Positions 7,589-16,638 of a DNA stretch of 64,000 nucleotides are shown piece by piece. Under the pieces are notes generated by a model, which was not told the origin of the DNA, ran no database searches, and was given only the letters and a program-made list of their open reading frames with translations. Source of the DNA: Fenollaria timonensis (lineage in GTDB: Bacteria; Bacillota; Clostridia; Tissierellales; Peptoniphilaceae); the NCBI RefSeq assembly GCF_001457835.1, contig NZ_LN898229.1, forward strand, positions 302,082 to 366,081, read 5' to 3'. Positions within the stretch are counted from its first letter, which is position 1. Each line of letters opens with the position of its first letter. Position numbers and translations under genes: made by a program.

Positions 7589-8788
7589 ATGAAGAAAAGA
7601 TTTTTATCTCTTCTATTTGTCGTTCTAATGTTATTCAATGTTTGCTATGCAAAACCGGTATCATTAAACGCAAAAGATTTAGTAAACGAAAATTCAAGAA
7701 CTTATATTGAGTTTTCATCATTAAAAGACTACGGTCTTAAAACTGAAATGAAAGACGGTGCTTATACTGTCAGCGATGGCAAGGCAAACTTAGTATTCAA
7801 AAAGGATACTAACGAGTTCACTGTTAATGGAACTAAGTTTGCTATGGATGCAAAGACAAAAGTTAAAGGAAACGAGTTTTTAATTCCATTAAGAACACTG
7901 TTTGAAACATTAAACTACAATGTCGTATATGATCAAAAAACAAAAAGCTTAAAGCTTGAAAAGAACAAAGAAAATACCCTTCCAGTTAAAGAAGCTAACT
8001 ACACTATAACAAAAACTCATAAAAAAGTAGCATCTCTTGCTCCAAGCGTTACAGAAATTATCTTTGACCTAGGCGCAGGGGATATGCTTGTAACAAGAAC
8101 AGACTACTGCAATTACCCTGCAGCAGCTGCCAAAATTACTTCAGTTGGTAAAATGAATGAACCATCAATAGAAAAAATTATTGCTCAAAAGCCAACAGTA
8201 GTTATAGCCGAAACACATTTCAAAGAAGACGTTTTAAATCAACTTAAAAAGGCTGGCATGGAAGTAATTGCATTCAAGACACCAAATTCTATGGAAGAAA
8301 CATATGAATCAATCAAAGCTATAGCAAGTATAATTGACAAAAACTATGAAGCAAGAGCCCTTATCTCAACTATGAAGGGTAAATTAGCTCAAGTTTCTCT
8401 TAAGACAAAGAAACTTAATAAACCAACAGCATACATCGTTGTAGGCACTGGTGAAAGCGGCGAATACACTCACGGAAAAGATTCATTTATGAATGAAATC
8501 TTAAAGATCTGTGGCTATGTAAATGCAGGTGAAGACGCTGAAGGCTGGAGCTATACATTAGAAAAACTAATAAAGAAGAATCCAAATTATATACTTACAC
8601 CTCAATGGGCAATGGACACTATAAAGACAGGTGCTGCCTACAAAGGTCTAAGCGCTGTTAAAGATGGCAAAGTTGTTCAAATCAATGATGATATCTTCTC
8701 AAGAGCATCAAACAGAGTCGTTACAGAAGGCTTAAAAGAACTACTAAAGATAGCTCATCCAGAAGTAATTAAAGACTTAGAATTTTAA
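7589..8788 (+). CDS. ABC importer substrate-binding protein with N-terminal copper-amine-oxidase-N-like domain
   Basis: Exported binding protein for an iron-complex, heme or cobalamin importer. A signal peptide (MKKRFLSLLFVVLMLFNVCYA) is followed by a copper amine oxidase N-terminal-like domain (about residues 25-130, with PLRTLFETLNYNVVYD) and then a BtuF/FhuD-type domain (PF01497, about 145-390) with KKVASLAPSVTEIIFDLGAG. The lone Cys in NVCYA does not sit in a good lipobox, so the protein may be cleaved by signal peptidase I rather than lipidated, which is unusual for a Gram-positive binding protein. Its stop overlaps the permease ATG. The ligand cannot be assigned. Confidence 0.85.
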   Translation: MKKRFLSLLFVVLMLFNVCYAKPVSLNAKDLVNENSRTYIEFSSLKDYGLKTEMKDGAYTVSDGKANLVFKKDTNEFTVNGTKFAMDAKTKVKGNEFLIPLRTLFETLNYNVVYDQKTKSLKLEKNKENTLPVKEANYTITKTHKKVASLAPSVTEIIFDLGAGDMLVTRTDYCNYPAAAAKITSVGKMNEPSIEKIIAQKPTVVIAETHFKEDVLNQLKKAGMEVIAFKTPNSMEETYESIKAIASIIDKNYEARALISTMKGKLAQVSLKTKKLNKPTAYIVVGTGESGEYTHGKDSFMNEILKICGYVNAGEDAEGWSYTLEKLIKKNPNYILTPQWAMDTIKTGAAYKGLSAVKDGKVVQINDDIFSRASNRVVTEGLKELLKIAHPEVIKDLEF

Positions 8789-9810
8789 TGAAGAAAAAAC
8801 TGTTTTTATCTTTATCTTGCGTAGTGCTCCTTGCACTTATGGTCTATGCAGTAACTTTAGGCTCAGTATATATAGAGCCTGAACTAATACTTAGATCAAT
8901 ACTAGAATGGATAAAATATGGGATGGATGGGGTCACTTGTGATGACTCCATCCGTTTTATTATCTTTGAAGTGAGACTACCAAGAATAATACTCGCGGTG
9001 CTTACAGGCAGCCTTTTGTCAATGGCAGGAGCAGTCTATCAAGCGATATTTCAAAATCCCATGGCAGATCCATACGTAATAGGTATATCATCAGGTGCGG
9101 CCTTTGGTGCGACCATCGCCATCATATTCTTACCGCCAATGATGCTTCTTGGTAACTCGATAGTAAGCTTGGCAGCCTTTGTCTGCGCTATACTGACAAG
9201 CATACTAGTATACTTCATCTCAAAAACAAAGAGAGGCGTAGATACATTCTCGCTATTATTGACAGGCGTAGTCATCAGCACAGTGCTTTCAAGCTTTATC
9301 TCGTTAATGATGCTAGCCCACCAAGACGAAGCAATGAAGATTATGACTTGGACCATGGGCTCATTCAACGCAAAAAGCTGGAACCATGTATTAACAATAC
9401 TTATACCGACAGTCATAGGCATATTCTTCACAATATATCACGGCAAAGACCTCAACGTCCTTGTTATGGGCGAAGAAGAAGCGATGACCATGGGTCTAGA
9501 CACAAAGAGATTAAAAAGAAACATGCTACTTATTTGTGCGCTTCTGACATCCATCGCCGTATCAGTCAGCGGTATCATAGGCTTCGTTGGCCTTATAGTG
9601 CCGCACTTCATAAGGCTAATCTTCGGAAGCGAACATAAATTTCTACTCAAAGCTTCACTCATATTTGGAGCAATATTTATGCTTCTTTCAGACACAATCG
9701 CTCGATCACTTATAAGCGGCTTTGAAGTACCAGTTGGCATCATCACTTCACTTATAGGCGGACCATTATTCTTAATACTACTTGTGCGTTACAGGAGAAG
9801 TTTAAGATGA
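8788..9810 (+). CDS. FecCD/BtuC-family ABC permease
   Basis: Membrane subunit of the importer, family FecCD (iron siderophore, heme or cobalamin). It has about nine to ten hydrophobic segments, the family motif RLPRIILAVLTGSLLSMAGA near residue 65, NPMADPYVIGISSGAAFGA, and the C-terminal VGLIVPHFIRLI that contacts the ATPase. Length 340 is normal. It begins in the overlap TAATG with the binding-protein stop and itself overlaps the ATPase by four bases, so the three genes form one translation-coupled operon. Confidence 0.92.
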   Translation: MKKKLFLSLSCVVLLALMVYAVTLGSVYIEPELILRSILEWIKYGMDGVTCDDSIRFIIFEVRLPRIILAVLTGSLLSMAGAVYQAIFQNPMADPYVIGISSGAAFGATIAIIFLPPMMLLGNSIVSLAAFVCAILTSILVYFISKTKRGVDTFSLLLTGVVISTVLSSFISLMMLAHQDEAMKIMTWTMGSFNAKSWNHVLTILIPTVIGIFFTIYHGKDLNVLVMGEEEAMTMGLDTKRLKRNMLLICALLTSIAVSVSGIIGFVGLIVPHFIRLIFGSEHKFLLKASLIFGAIFMLLSDTIARSLISGFEVPVGIITSLIGGPLFLILLVRYRRSLR

Positions 9811-10574
9811 ATATACTAGAAATAAAAAATATATCATTCTCCTATGGAGATAAAAAAGTTTTAGACAATATAAACTTTAGCATTGATTATGGTGAAAAAG
9901 TTATAATCATAGGACCAAATGGCTGTGGCAAGACAACATTACTTAGAATAATTTCTGGCTATCTAAGGGCTGATGCAGGTGAAATTTTACTCGAAGGAAA
10001 AAACTTAGATGAATATAAGGCAAAGGAAAAAGCAAAAATACTTGCCATGATGCATCAAGAAAATAAATCGTCTTTCGATTTTAAGGTCGAGGAAATAGCT
10101 GAGATGGGCCGCTACCCTTATGTGCCGTGGAACGCAAAGCTAAGTAAAGATGATAAAGTAATCGTCGATAGATCGATAAAGCTGATGAACTTAGATGCTT
10201 TTAGAGAAAAATCCATACTAAAGATATCCGGCGGAGAAAAAGCCCGTGTCATGGCAGCCAAAACATTTGCACAAGAGCCAAGACTTATGCTCATGGACGA
10301 GCCAGTCAGTGCTATGGATATAAAACAAGAATTTCATCTTATGAATATAGTGAAAAAAAGCGATATAAGCTACGCAATAGTACTTCATGACCTAAACCTA
10401 GCTGGTGCCTTCGCTGACAAGATTGTACTAATGAAAAAAGGACAGATAATATCTGTCGGCACAGCAAAAGAAGTATTAACAGAAGAAAACATAAAAAAAG
10501 TCTACGAAGTTGATTCAGAAATTATAATCAGAAACGATAGACCTTATGTCTTGCCACTTAATGGCGATTATTAA
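9807..10574 (+). CDS. FhuC/BtuD-type ABC ATP-binding protein
   Basis: ATPase of the iron-complex/cobalamin importer. Walker A is GPNGCGKTT near residue 37, the signature is ISGGEKARVMAAK, Walker B is LMLMDEPVSAMD, and the switch His is in VLHDLNLAG. Length 255 matches FhuC/BtuD. It is the last gene of the operon and is followed by a strong terminator at 10589. The substrate (heme, siderophore or corrinoid) is not resolved. Confidence 0.93.
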   Translation: MNILEIKNISFSYGDKKVLDNINFSIDYGEKVIIIGPNGCGKTTLLRIISGYLRADAGEILLEGKNLDEYKAKEKAKILAMMHQENKSSFDFKVEEIAEMGRYPYVPWNAKLSKDDKVIVDRSIKLMNLDAFREKSILKISGGEKARVMAAKTFAQEPRLMLMDEPVSAMDIKQEFHLMNIVKKSDISYAIVLHDLNLAGAFADKIVLMKKGQIISVGTAKEVLTEENIKKVYEVDSEIIIRNDRPYVLPLNGDY

Positions 10575-10588
10575 TATGAATAAAATAC

Positions 10589-10617
10589 AAATCTCATGAG
10601 ATAAGCTCATGAGATTT
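10589..10617. terminator. Bidirectional terminator between importer operon and DUF3793 gene
   Basis: AAATCTCATGAG pairs with CTCATGAGATTT around a five-base loop, followed by a T run on the plus strand. It lies between convergent genes and probably serves both. Confidence 0.85.
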
Positions 10618-10661
10618 TTTATTTGCAAAAAAAAGTGAGTAGATCTCTACCCACATACATA

Positions 10662-11264
10662 TCACGCTGCATTTATTAAGCTGTGCAAAGCCTCTTTGCC
10701 TTGGTATACCTCGTGCATAAGCCTCTCTATCGTGTATCCCTCCATAAGCTTAGTCTTGACGAAAGTCCTTAGCCCATCATAAAGCTCAAAGGTGCGCTTA
10801 GTGCTCTCAGGCCTTGTGTAGACCTTCCAGTAACGGCAATAAAGATAATTTTGGCCCTCGTTCTCGATAAAGCCAATAACATCGTCAATGGGAAAGCCAA
10901 GGAAAATGCCTATCTCGTGTGGGAACTCAAAGTGCCTTAGCTTAGATTTAAGAGTAGATAGACATTGATCGAGCTCAATTGCTTCGTAGCCGTAGTCCTT
11001 TAAAAACTTCGCTATCCTAGGCTTTTGAATGTACCTAGCGAGCCTCTCTTCATTGTAGATGAGTAGAAGCATACTTGCTTCGCACTCACAAAGCTTTTCG
11101 ATTGCTATGCCATAAGCCATGAAGATGCCCTTATACTTCTCAAGAAGCGCCTCGTCATATGATGCATTCGCCTTCGATAGAGATATTAAATTTGCTAGCT
11201 TAGTCCCCATAAGAACAGGGGCGCAGTGATTTGCCAAGATGGACTCAAACTTCACTTCGCACAT
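10662..11264 (-). CDS. DUF3793 family protein
   Basis: Member of DUF3793, a cytoplasmic family of anaerobic Firmicutes with no assigned activity. The recognisable core is HEIGIFLGFPIDDVIGFIENEG followed by YCRYWKVYTRPESTKRTFELY. It is Cys-containing, with a pair in CECEAS. In other Firmicutes such genes often sit near iron transport or flavodoxin genes (from memory). Here it is convergent with the iron/cobalamin-type importer and has a DtxR-like palindrome at its start of transcription, which points to metal-responsive control. GAAAGGAAG precedes the ATG. Confidence 0.8.
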   Translation of the reverse strand: MCEVKFESILANHCAPVLMGTKLANLISLSKANASYDEALLEKYKGIFMAYGIAIEKLCECEASMLLLIYNEERLARYIQKPRIAKFLKDYGYEAIELDQCLSTLKSKLRHFEFPHEIGIFLGFPIDDVIGFIENEGQNYLYCRYWKVYTRPESTKRTFELYDGLRTFVKTKLMEGYTIERLMHEVYQGKEALHSLINAA

Positions 11265-11288
11265 GGCACTCTTCCTTTCAGATAAATT

Positions 11289-11306
11289 AGTTAGGTGCGT
11301 CTAACT
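11289..11306. promoter_or_regulatory. DtxR-like palindrome over the DUF3793 start of transcription
   Basis: AGTTAGGTGCGTCTAACT is an imperfect inverted repeat (14 of 18 positions symmetrical) with TTAGG/CTAA half-sites like iron or manganese DtxR/IdeR/MntR boxes. It lies directly downstream of the promoter at 11317-11345, where a repressor would block transcription. Confidence 0.5.
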
Positions 11307-11316
11307 CCTTGATGAT

Positions 11317-11345
11317 ATATTAGCACATGCTAAGTGATATGTCAA
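11317..11345 (-). promoter_or_regulatory. Promoter of the DUF3793 gene
   Basis: On the minus strand, consensus -35 TTGACA (11340-11345), a 17-base spacer and -10 TAATAT (11317-11322). Confidence 0.8.
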
Positions 11346-11460
11346 GTGTTTTTTATTTATAGATTATATTACATTCATTTAATTTTTCGCTTAAATGTGT
11401 TTCATCTGAATTTCTAAAATAATAAAATAATACCTTCTTAGATTACTTTACCCAAAAGAA

Positions 11461-11491
11461 AGAGCAATCACAAATTTAATGCGACTGCTCT
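11461..11491 (-). terminator. Terminator of the DUF3798 ABC operon
   Basis: On the minus strand AGAGCAGTCGCA pairs with TGTGATTGCTCT and is followed by TTCTTTT, 28 bases after the last permease gene. Confidence 0.75.
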
Positions 11492-11518
11492 ATCTTGTAA
11501 TAGTTTTAAAGAAGAAAT

Positions 11519-12631
11519 TTATTTTTTATCACTATCAGCTTTTAATTTTTCCATCTCTTCAATGGCCTCACTCTTTCTTCTTATAGAGTGTAGTATAAGT
11601 GTAACAGTAACGACTGCATATGAAATGAATGTTCTTAGGTACTCACCTATCATTGAGTTGCCTGTGATGTTAGCGCCTGCTGTAGGCATTACTATAAACA
11701 TCAAGTGGAAAAGTACTGTACCAACAAGAGCATTTTTGATTGTCGCCTTTGATACGCTCGCTCCACCTATTAGTAAGGCTGCTGCTGCATATAGTGCTGC
11801 TTGATCTGCGCCATTATATGTGTTTAAGTTACCTATGTTTTGTAGATAGATTATTTGTCCGAAGGCTGCCATAACTGTAGAGATGACTACGGCTTTAAGT
11901 CTTGTCTTATCTACATTTATGCCGGCATCTTCAGCTATTCTCATATCGGCTCCAACGGCTCTCATGTCTTGACCAAGTTTAGTCTTTCTAAACCAAACTA
12001 TGAATAAACATGCTAAAGCGATAACTATGAAGGTTGCTATAGGTAATTGAACACCTAAAACTGATATATCGTGGCCAATAATTCTGTCCACTAATTTATC
12101 AAGACCCTTTTGACTTTGTAGGTCGATAGCATTTCTAACGCCATAGCCACGTGATAGTATTAGGTCTTTGTTCTTGAATGGAATTACTCCACCAAAGATG
12201 TATAGTACAAAGAATTGATAAACACCTGTCATGAAATATCCAAGTATCATGGATGTAATCATTTCTCTTGATTTTGCTTTATTTAGTACGCCGCCTGCGA
12301 ATAAACCAAGTACTACAGAGATTGGTATTGATACCAATGAAGCGATGAGTATAGCTGGAAGTCCTGTTATTCCCCAATTTTCAACGAAGATTAAGGCAAC
12401 TTGACCAGCCATGGCGCCTAGTACCATACCAAAGTTAATGCCTAAACCGGCAACTATAGGTATAAGTAGTGAAAGTACCAAAAAGGCATTTCTCGCAAAT
12501 CTTATGATTACTTGTGAAACCAAGAATTGTGGTGAGAATCTACTAAATATTATGCCTATCGCACAAATGATGATAAACATTACTGGGACGGTGTATTCAT
12601 TTACTGTAAACAATTTATTACGCTTTTTCAT
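11519..12631 (-). CDS. ABC permease, BMP/branched-chain type (second permease of the DUF3798 system)
   Basis: Membrane permease of the BPD_transp_2 family used by ribose, nucleoside and BMP-type importers. It has about nine to ten hydrophobic segments, the conserved GLGINFGMVLGAMAGQVALIF near residue 65, and GQDMRAVGADMRIAEDAGINVDK, the cytoplasmic coupling loop. Length 370. Its ATG abuts the stop of the preceding permease at 12631, and the two are homologous partners of a heterodimeric channel. The C-terminal tail is charged and Lys-rich. Substrate unknown. Confidence 0.88.
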   Translation of the reverse strand: MKKRNKLFTVNEYTVPVMFIIICAIGIIFSRFSPQFLVSQVIIRFARNAFLVLSLLIPIVAGLGINFGMVLGAMAGQVALIFVENWGITGLPAILIASLVSIPISVVLGLFAGGVLNKAKSREMITSMILGYFMTGVYQFFVLYIFGGVIPFKNKDLILSRGYGVRNAIDLQSQKGLDKLVDRIIGHDISVLGVQLPIATFIVIALACLFIVWFRKTKLGQDMRAVGADMRIAEDAGINVDKTRLKAVVISTVMAAFGQIIYLQNIGNLNTYNGADQAALYAAAALLIGGASVSKATIKNALVGTVLFHLMFIVMPTAGANITGNSMIGEYLRTFISYAVVTVTLILHSIRRKSEAIEEMEKLKADSDKK

Positions 12632-13686
12632 TATTTTCCACCCTCCTTACGTGTCAAGGCAAATAGTATAAGTCCGTTTGATATGATAAGTCTTAAAACG
12701 TCTGAAATATCAACCTTAATTGCTGTATTAATAACCGTTGGTGTCATTGTTAATATACCTTGGAAAAGTAATGTACCTATCAAAACGTTCTTGATATTAG
12801 CTTTCTTAATGGATGCGCCACCAAGTAGTATAGCTGCAACACTTGGGAAAGCGAAGAATTGTGGTGCGTTATACATTTGAACGAAGCCATAACTTTGTTC
12901 GTAGATAACCATACCAGCTGCGCCTAATGCACATGATAATATTACTGCTAGCATCCTAGTTTTGTTTATGCTGACACCTGCTGCTCTTGCATAATTTTCG
13001 TTTGAGCCAACCGCTGTCATTGTTGTACCTTTTTTAGATTTAAAGAAAAGATAAACTAAATATGCAAATATCGCAAAAACTATAAACATACCTGTCGGTA
13101 TAAGTAGTTTATCGCCTAATTCGCTTGCCGTTTCTAGCTCTATACCAAGTATACGAGAAAAGGCTTTCTCCCAATATGCTTTTAAAGATATAGTTGTTCT
13201 TAAACCTTCACCACTGAAACCCATAACTGATTCTGGATTTTTAAATGGAAGTACAACCCAAAAAATGTTCATTAACGCGATGAATGAGAACCCAACGTAT
13301 GTCGCAATAATCATTTCGTCGCCTTTTACTCTGTTTAATATAAGACCGTATAACCAGCCAAATATCGCTCCAAATATCATGCCTATTGCAAGTGCGAATG
13401 TTACACCGCCAATACCTGTCAGTCTTAATTCTAGCGATAAAACTGCTCCTAACATACCGCCTATAAGTCCAACTGGCAAACCAAAGTTAAGTCCGCATCC
13501 TGCTTGTATCATAGGTATCATCGATAAAACTAGTATGGCGTTCATACCAAAACGTGTTAAAACGTCTATGAATGATCTTTTTAAGTCAACGCCTATAAAA
13601 CCTCCAACTATGAAAAGTCCTACTATGAAAAAGAAAATGATTACTCTAGGAAGTCCGATTCTTTTAACTAAATTTTCTTCTCTCAT
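12631..13686 (-). CDS. ABC permease, BMP/branched-chain type (first permease of the DUF3798 system)
   Basis: Partner permease with about nine hydrophobic segments. CGLNFGLPVGLIGGMLGAVLSLE corresponds to the nucleotide-site-facing helix of the family, and TTMTAVGSNENYARAAGVSINKTR is the EAA-like coupling loop. Length 351. It starts three bases after the ATPase stop and shares a base with the next permease, so all four genes (binding protein, ATPase, two permeases) are one operon transcribed leftwards. Confidence 0.88.
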   Translation of the reverse strand: MREENLVKRIGLPRVIIFFFIVGLFIVGGFIGVDLKRSFIDVLTRFGMNAILVLSMIPMIQAGCGLNFGLPVGLIGGMLGAVLSLELRLTGIGGVTFALAIGMIFGAIFGWLYGLILNRVKGDEMIIATYVGFSFIALMNIFWVVLPFKNPESVMGFSGEGLRTTISLKAYWEKAFSRILGIELETASELGDKLLIPTGMFIVFAIFAYLVYLFFKSKKGTTMTAVGSNENYARAAGVSINKTRMLAVILSCALGAAGMVIYEQSYGFVQMYNAPQFFAFPSVAAILLGGASIKKANIKNVLIGTLLFQGILTMTPTVINTAIKVDISDVLRLIISNGLILFALTRKEGGK

Positions 13687-13689
13687 ATT

Positions 13690-15270
13690 CTACACCTCCT
13701 CCGGTTTTGTTCCGGCCATCATTAGTCCAAAGTACTCTACCGGATCTGTAGGTAATAGCTCGCCAAATACTTTGCCTTCAAAGATGACAAGTATCCTGTC
13801 AGCTATGCTTCTTAACTCTTCAAGCTCACTTGATATGATGACTATGGATGTATCATGCTCTCTGTTATACTTTTTAAGCGCTTCAAGCACAAGTGACTTC
13901 GCTCCAATGTCTATACCACGAGTTGGTTCTGATACAAATAAGAATTTTGGTTCTAGGGCAAATGCCTTTGCCAAGCATACCTTTTGTTGATTACCACCTG
14001 ATAAGTTCTTTGCCTTTTCACTAGGGCCTTGAGTCCTTATTTCAAGTTCGTCAATGTATTTAAGAGCTTCTTCTTTCATCGCCTTATCATCTCTAAACTT
14101 GAATGGACCCACCTTTTTTATGAATCTATCATTAACCATCATAGCATCGAAGGCTATGTTCCAGTCAATGCCTTCATCAAGAAGTAAGCCAACGCCACGT
14201 CTGTCTTCAGAAACAAAGGCTAAGTTCTTTTTCAAAACTTCCTTTGTATGAGTTATATCTAGAGGCTCTCCTTCATAAGTAACGGTTCCGCCAGATGGGT
14301 ACAAGCCCATAATACCGTTTGGAATACCTAATTTACCTTGACCTGCTAAACCGCATACGCCAAGTATCTCGCCTTTTTTAACTTCAAAGGAAACATCTCT
14401 AACCGACTCACCCGGCATATCTACATATAGATTTTCAACCTTCATTATAGTTTCGTCGCTTATTTCTCTTAATTCTTTAGACTTTTCCTTCTTTGACATA
14501 TCACGACCAACCATCCAACTTGCTATTTCCATGATATTAAGATCTTTATTTTCAGTATCTTTAATAATTTCTCCGTCACGAAGAACAATAACTTGATCAC
14601 AAACATCGATTATTTCACGAAGTCTGTGTGAGATGAAAATGATGGCTATCCCTTTTTTTGCAAGTCTCTTCATCGCATCAATAAGTATATCGGCTTCCGA
14701 CTCAGTTAGTACTGCAGTCGGCTCATCCATGATAATGATTTTTACCTTATCTTTAGAAAGCTCTCTAGCTATCTCCAAAAATTGCTTGTGACCAACTGGC
14801 ATATCCTTTGCTAAAGTCTTTGTGTTTATGTCAACGCCAAGCTTTTCAATAGCTTCCTTTGCTTTCTCTTCCATCGTAGATCTTTCCAAAGTATCCAATT
14901 GTTTGCCAAATACAGCAGAGATTGGATTCTTCTTAGTGATTTCACGATTTAATAATATGTTTTCTGTTGCAGTAAACTCTGGTATCAATGAAAACTCTTG
15001 ATGCACCATGCCTATGCCGGCCTCAAGTGCGTCGATAGGATTTTTAAAGTTTACCTTTTCACCATCGATAAGAACATCTCCTTCATAGCCGCCAGTCTCT
15101 CTAATGAAAGACATGCCAAAGAGTATGTTCATCATGGTCGATTTACCAGCACCATTTTCTCCTACAAGTCCTAAGATCTCTCCTTCTTTAAGTTTGAATG
15201 AAACATCTTTTAAAACGTGGTTACCGGAGAAGCTTTTTCCTACATTTCTAAACTCTAATATCTCGCCCAT
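13690..15270 (-). CDS. Double-ATPase ABC subunit of the DUF3798-associated importer
   Basis: Fused tandem ATPase of the RbsA/MglA/BMP type. The first half has Walker A GENGAGKST near residue 40 and Walker B IIMDEPTAVL; the second half has a degenerate P-loop (GLAGQGKLG), signature LSGGNQQKV and LFVSEPTRGID, in which the Walker B Asp is replaced by Ser, as commonly seen in the second site of this family. The start at 15270 (MGEILEF) is preceded by GAGG; the longer frame to 15333 runs into the upstream hairpin and has no ribosome site. It energises the two permeases that follow. Confidence 0.92.
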   Translation of the reverse strand: MGEILEFRNVGKSFSGNHVLKDVSFKLKEGEILGLVGENGAGKSTMMNILFGMSFIRETGGYEGDVLIDGEKVNFKNPIDALEAGIGMVHQEFSLIPEFTATENILLNREITKKNPISAVFGKQLDTLERSTMEEKAKEAIEKLGVDINTKTLAKDMPVGHKQFLEIARELSKDKVKIIIMDEPTAVLTESEADILIDAMKRLAKKGIAIIFISHRLREIIDVCDQVIVLRDGEIIKDTENKDLNIMEIASWMVGRDMSKKEKSKELREISDETIMKVENLYVDMPGESVRDVSFEVKKGEILGVCGLAGQGKLGIPNGIMGLYPSGGTVTYEGEPLDITHTKEVLKKNLAFVSEDRRGVGLLLDEGIDWNIAFDAMMVNDRFIKKVGPFKFRDDKAMKEEALKYIDELEIRTQGPSEKAKNLSGGNQQKVCLAKAFALEPKFLFVSEPTRGIDIGAKSLVLEALKKYNREHDTSIVIISSELEELRSIADRILVIFEGKVFGELLPTDPVEYFGLMMAGTKPEEV

Positions 15271-15296
15271 AAAAAACCTCGCCTTCAATAATTTAA

Positions 15297-15322
15297 ACGG
15301 AGCAGCAATGAGGCCGCTCCGT
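15297..15322 (-). terminator. Intra-operon hairpin between binding protein and ATPase genes
   Basis: On the minus strand ACGGAGC pairs with GCTCCGT and is followed by TTAAATTATT. A leaky terminator or mRNA-stabilising hairpin after a binding-protein gene would keep its expression above that of the membrane parts. Confidence 0.6.
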
Positions 15323-15339
15323 CCATTAATCAAATATGT

Positions 15340-16638
15340 CTATTTCTTAGATTGATAATCTTCTAGCATCTTGTAAATATCAGGAACTTCTTCATCAGTC
15401 ATCTTTAAGAAACCTTTACCAAATACATAAGTATCTTGTAGTACTAGTATATGGTTCTTTCTTTCTTCCATGTTTGTTCTGTCAACATAAGTTGAAACGT
15501 TCCATGCAGCACCTGGAGTCATGTCGCCTAATACAGTCTTAACATCATCTGTATTCATCATATCTTTACCAGATTCAACCATTCTCTTACCAAGTTCGAT
15601 TAGAGCTTGAGTAGTTGAGAAACCATATGAATATTTCCAAGTACCCATTCTACCAGGGTTCTTTTCAGATAATACTTCTTCTTCTTTTTCAACTATCTTG
15701 TTGAAATCACCAGCAGCTTCTTTAAGGTCAAGTCCTAGAGCTCCTGGATATCCAAGTATTGGAGATGGTAAGTCTTGTTCTACGAAAAGTGCTCCTAATT
15801 CAGAAACTTTTAGTAGCATTGGTTCAGTATGAGAATCGTTTGTTGCAAAGAATGCAGTATCTTTACCATATTTTTGTACCCAAGCTGGCATTTGTTCCAA
15901 AATAAAGTTTTGTGCGCCTGGGATACCGATATCACTTGTTGGGTCTGGTGCAGTTTCCATAGCAAATTCCATACCGATCTTATCGCAAGTTGCTTCCATG
16001 ATATCTTTTCTTAAAGACAATAGTTCGATGGACATATGTCTTGGGAAAGAAACGTGAACGAATTTCTTAGCGCCCATCTTTTGAGCAGCTAGTGGGATTA
16101 AATATCCACGAGTAACGTTATCTGGGTCGATAACTAGGTCAGCTGCGCTTTCGATAAGGTTAGGGTCTTCTTGAGAGTTAGATACGAAGCAGAAAATGTC
16201 AGGACGTCTTTCCTTAACTTGCTTAAATGCTGCTGCAGTACCAGGTACACCTTGGTTAACAACGATAACTTTTAGCTTAGGGTCGTCAGCAAGTGAAACT
16301 ATTTGTTGGATAGTTGTTTCTTGTTCTGATGAGAAGCTGTCAGGGTAGTTTTTGTGAACTATAAGTCCGCCATCCTTAGCATCTCCATATTTAGCTATCA
16401 TACCTTCACAACCACGTTGTTCGTCTTCAGATTGTGATACAGTACCAGTTACAACACCGATGTGAAAATCACTAGCTTCAGTAGCTTCGCCGTCTTTAGT
16501 TTCGCCATCAGTAGCTTCAGTAGTTTTTTCGCCTTCAGTCTTGTTAGCGTCAGTAGCAGGTGCATCATTTTTGTTACATGCTACTAGAGAAAACATCATA
16601 ATTAGCGCGATTAACATCGCAAGTACTCTTTTCATCAT
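15340..16638 (-). CDS. DUF3798 substrate-binding lipoprotein
   Basis: Lipoprotein with signal peptide and lipobox SLVAC at about residues 17-21, a low-complexity Thr/Glu/Asp-rich spacer (25-57), then a periplasmic-binding-protein-like domain of the DUF3798 family (PF12683) from FHIGVVTGTVSQSEDEQRGCEG to the end. Length 432. It heads an operon with a double ATPase and two BMP-type permeases, so it is almost certainly the ligand-binding part of an importer, but no ligand is known to me for DUF3798. GAGGAGG precedes the ATG, and the long structured leader before it suggests RNA-level control. Confidence 0.87.
   Translation of the reverse strand: MMKRVLAMLIALIMMFSLVACNKNDAPATDANKTEGEKTTEATDGETKDGEATEASDFHIGVVTGTVSQSEDEQRGCEGMIAKYGDAKDGGLIVHKNYPDSFSSEQETTIQQIVSLADDPKLKVIVVNQGVPGTAAAFKQVKERRPDIFCFVSNSQEDPNLIESAADLVIDPDNVTRGYLIPLAAQKMGAKKFVHVSFPRHMSIELLSLRKDIMEATCDKIGMEFAMETAPDPTSDIGIPGAQNFILEQMPAWVQKYGKDTAFFATNDSHTEPMLLKVSELGALFVEQDLPSPILGYPGALGLDLKEAAGDFNKIVEKEEEVLSEKNPGRMGTWKYSYGFSTTQALIELGKRMVESGKDMMNTDDVKTVLGDMTPGAAWNVSTYVDRTNMEERKNHILVLQDTYVFGKGFLKMTDEEVPDIYKMLEDYQSKK

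Noticed and set aside
13265-13990. 241-codon open frame on the plus strand
   Set aside because: It is antisense to the permease and ATPase genes, which have full family motifs; composition is that of a shadow frame, with no ribosome site.
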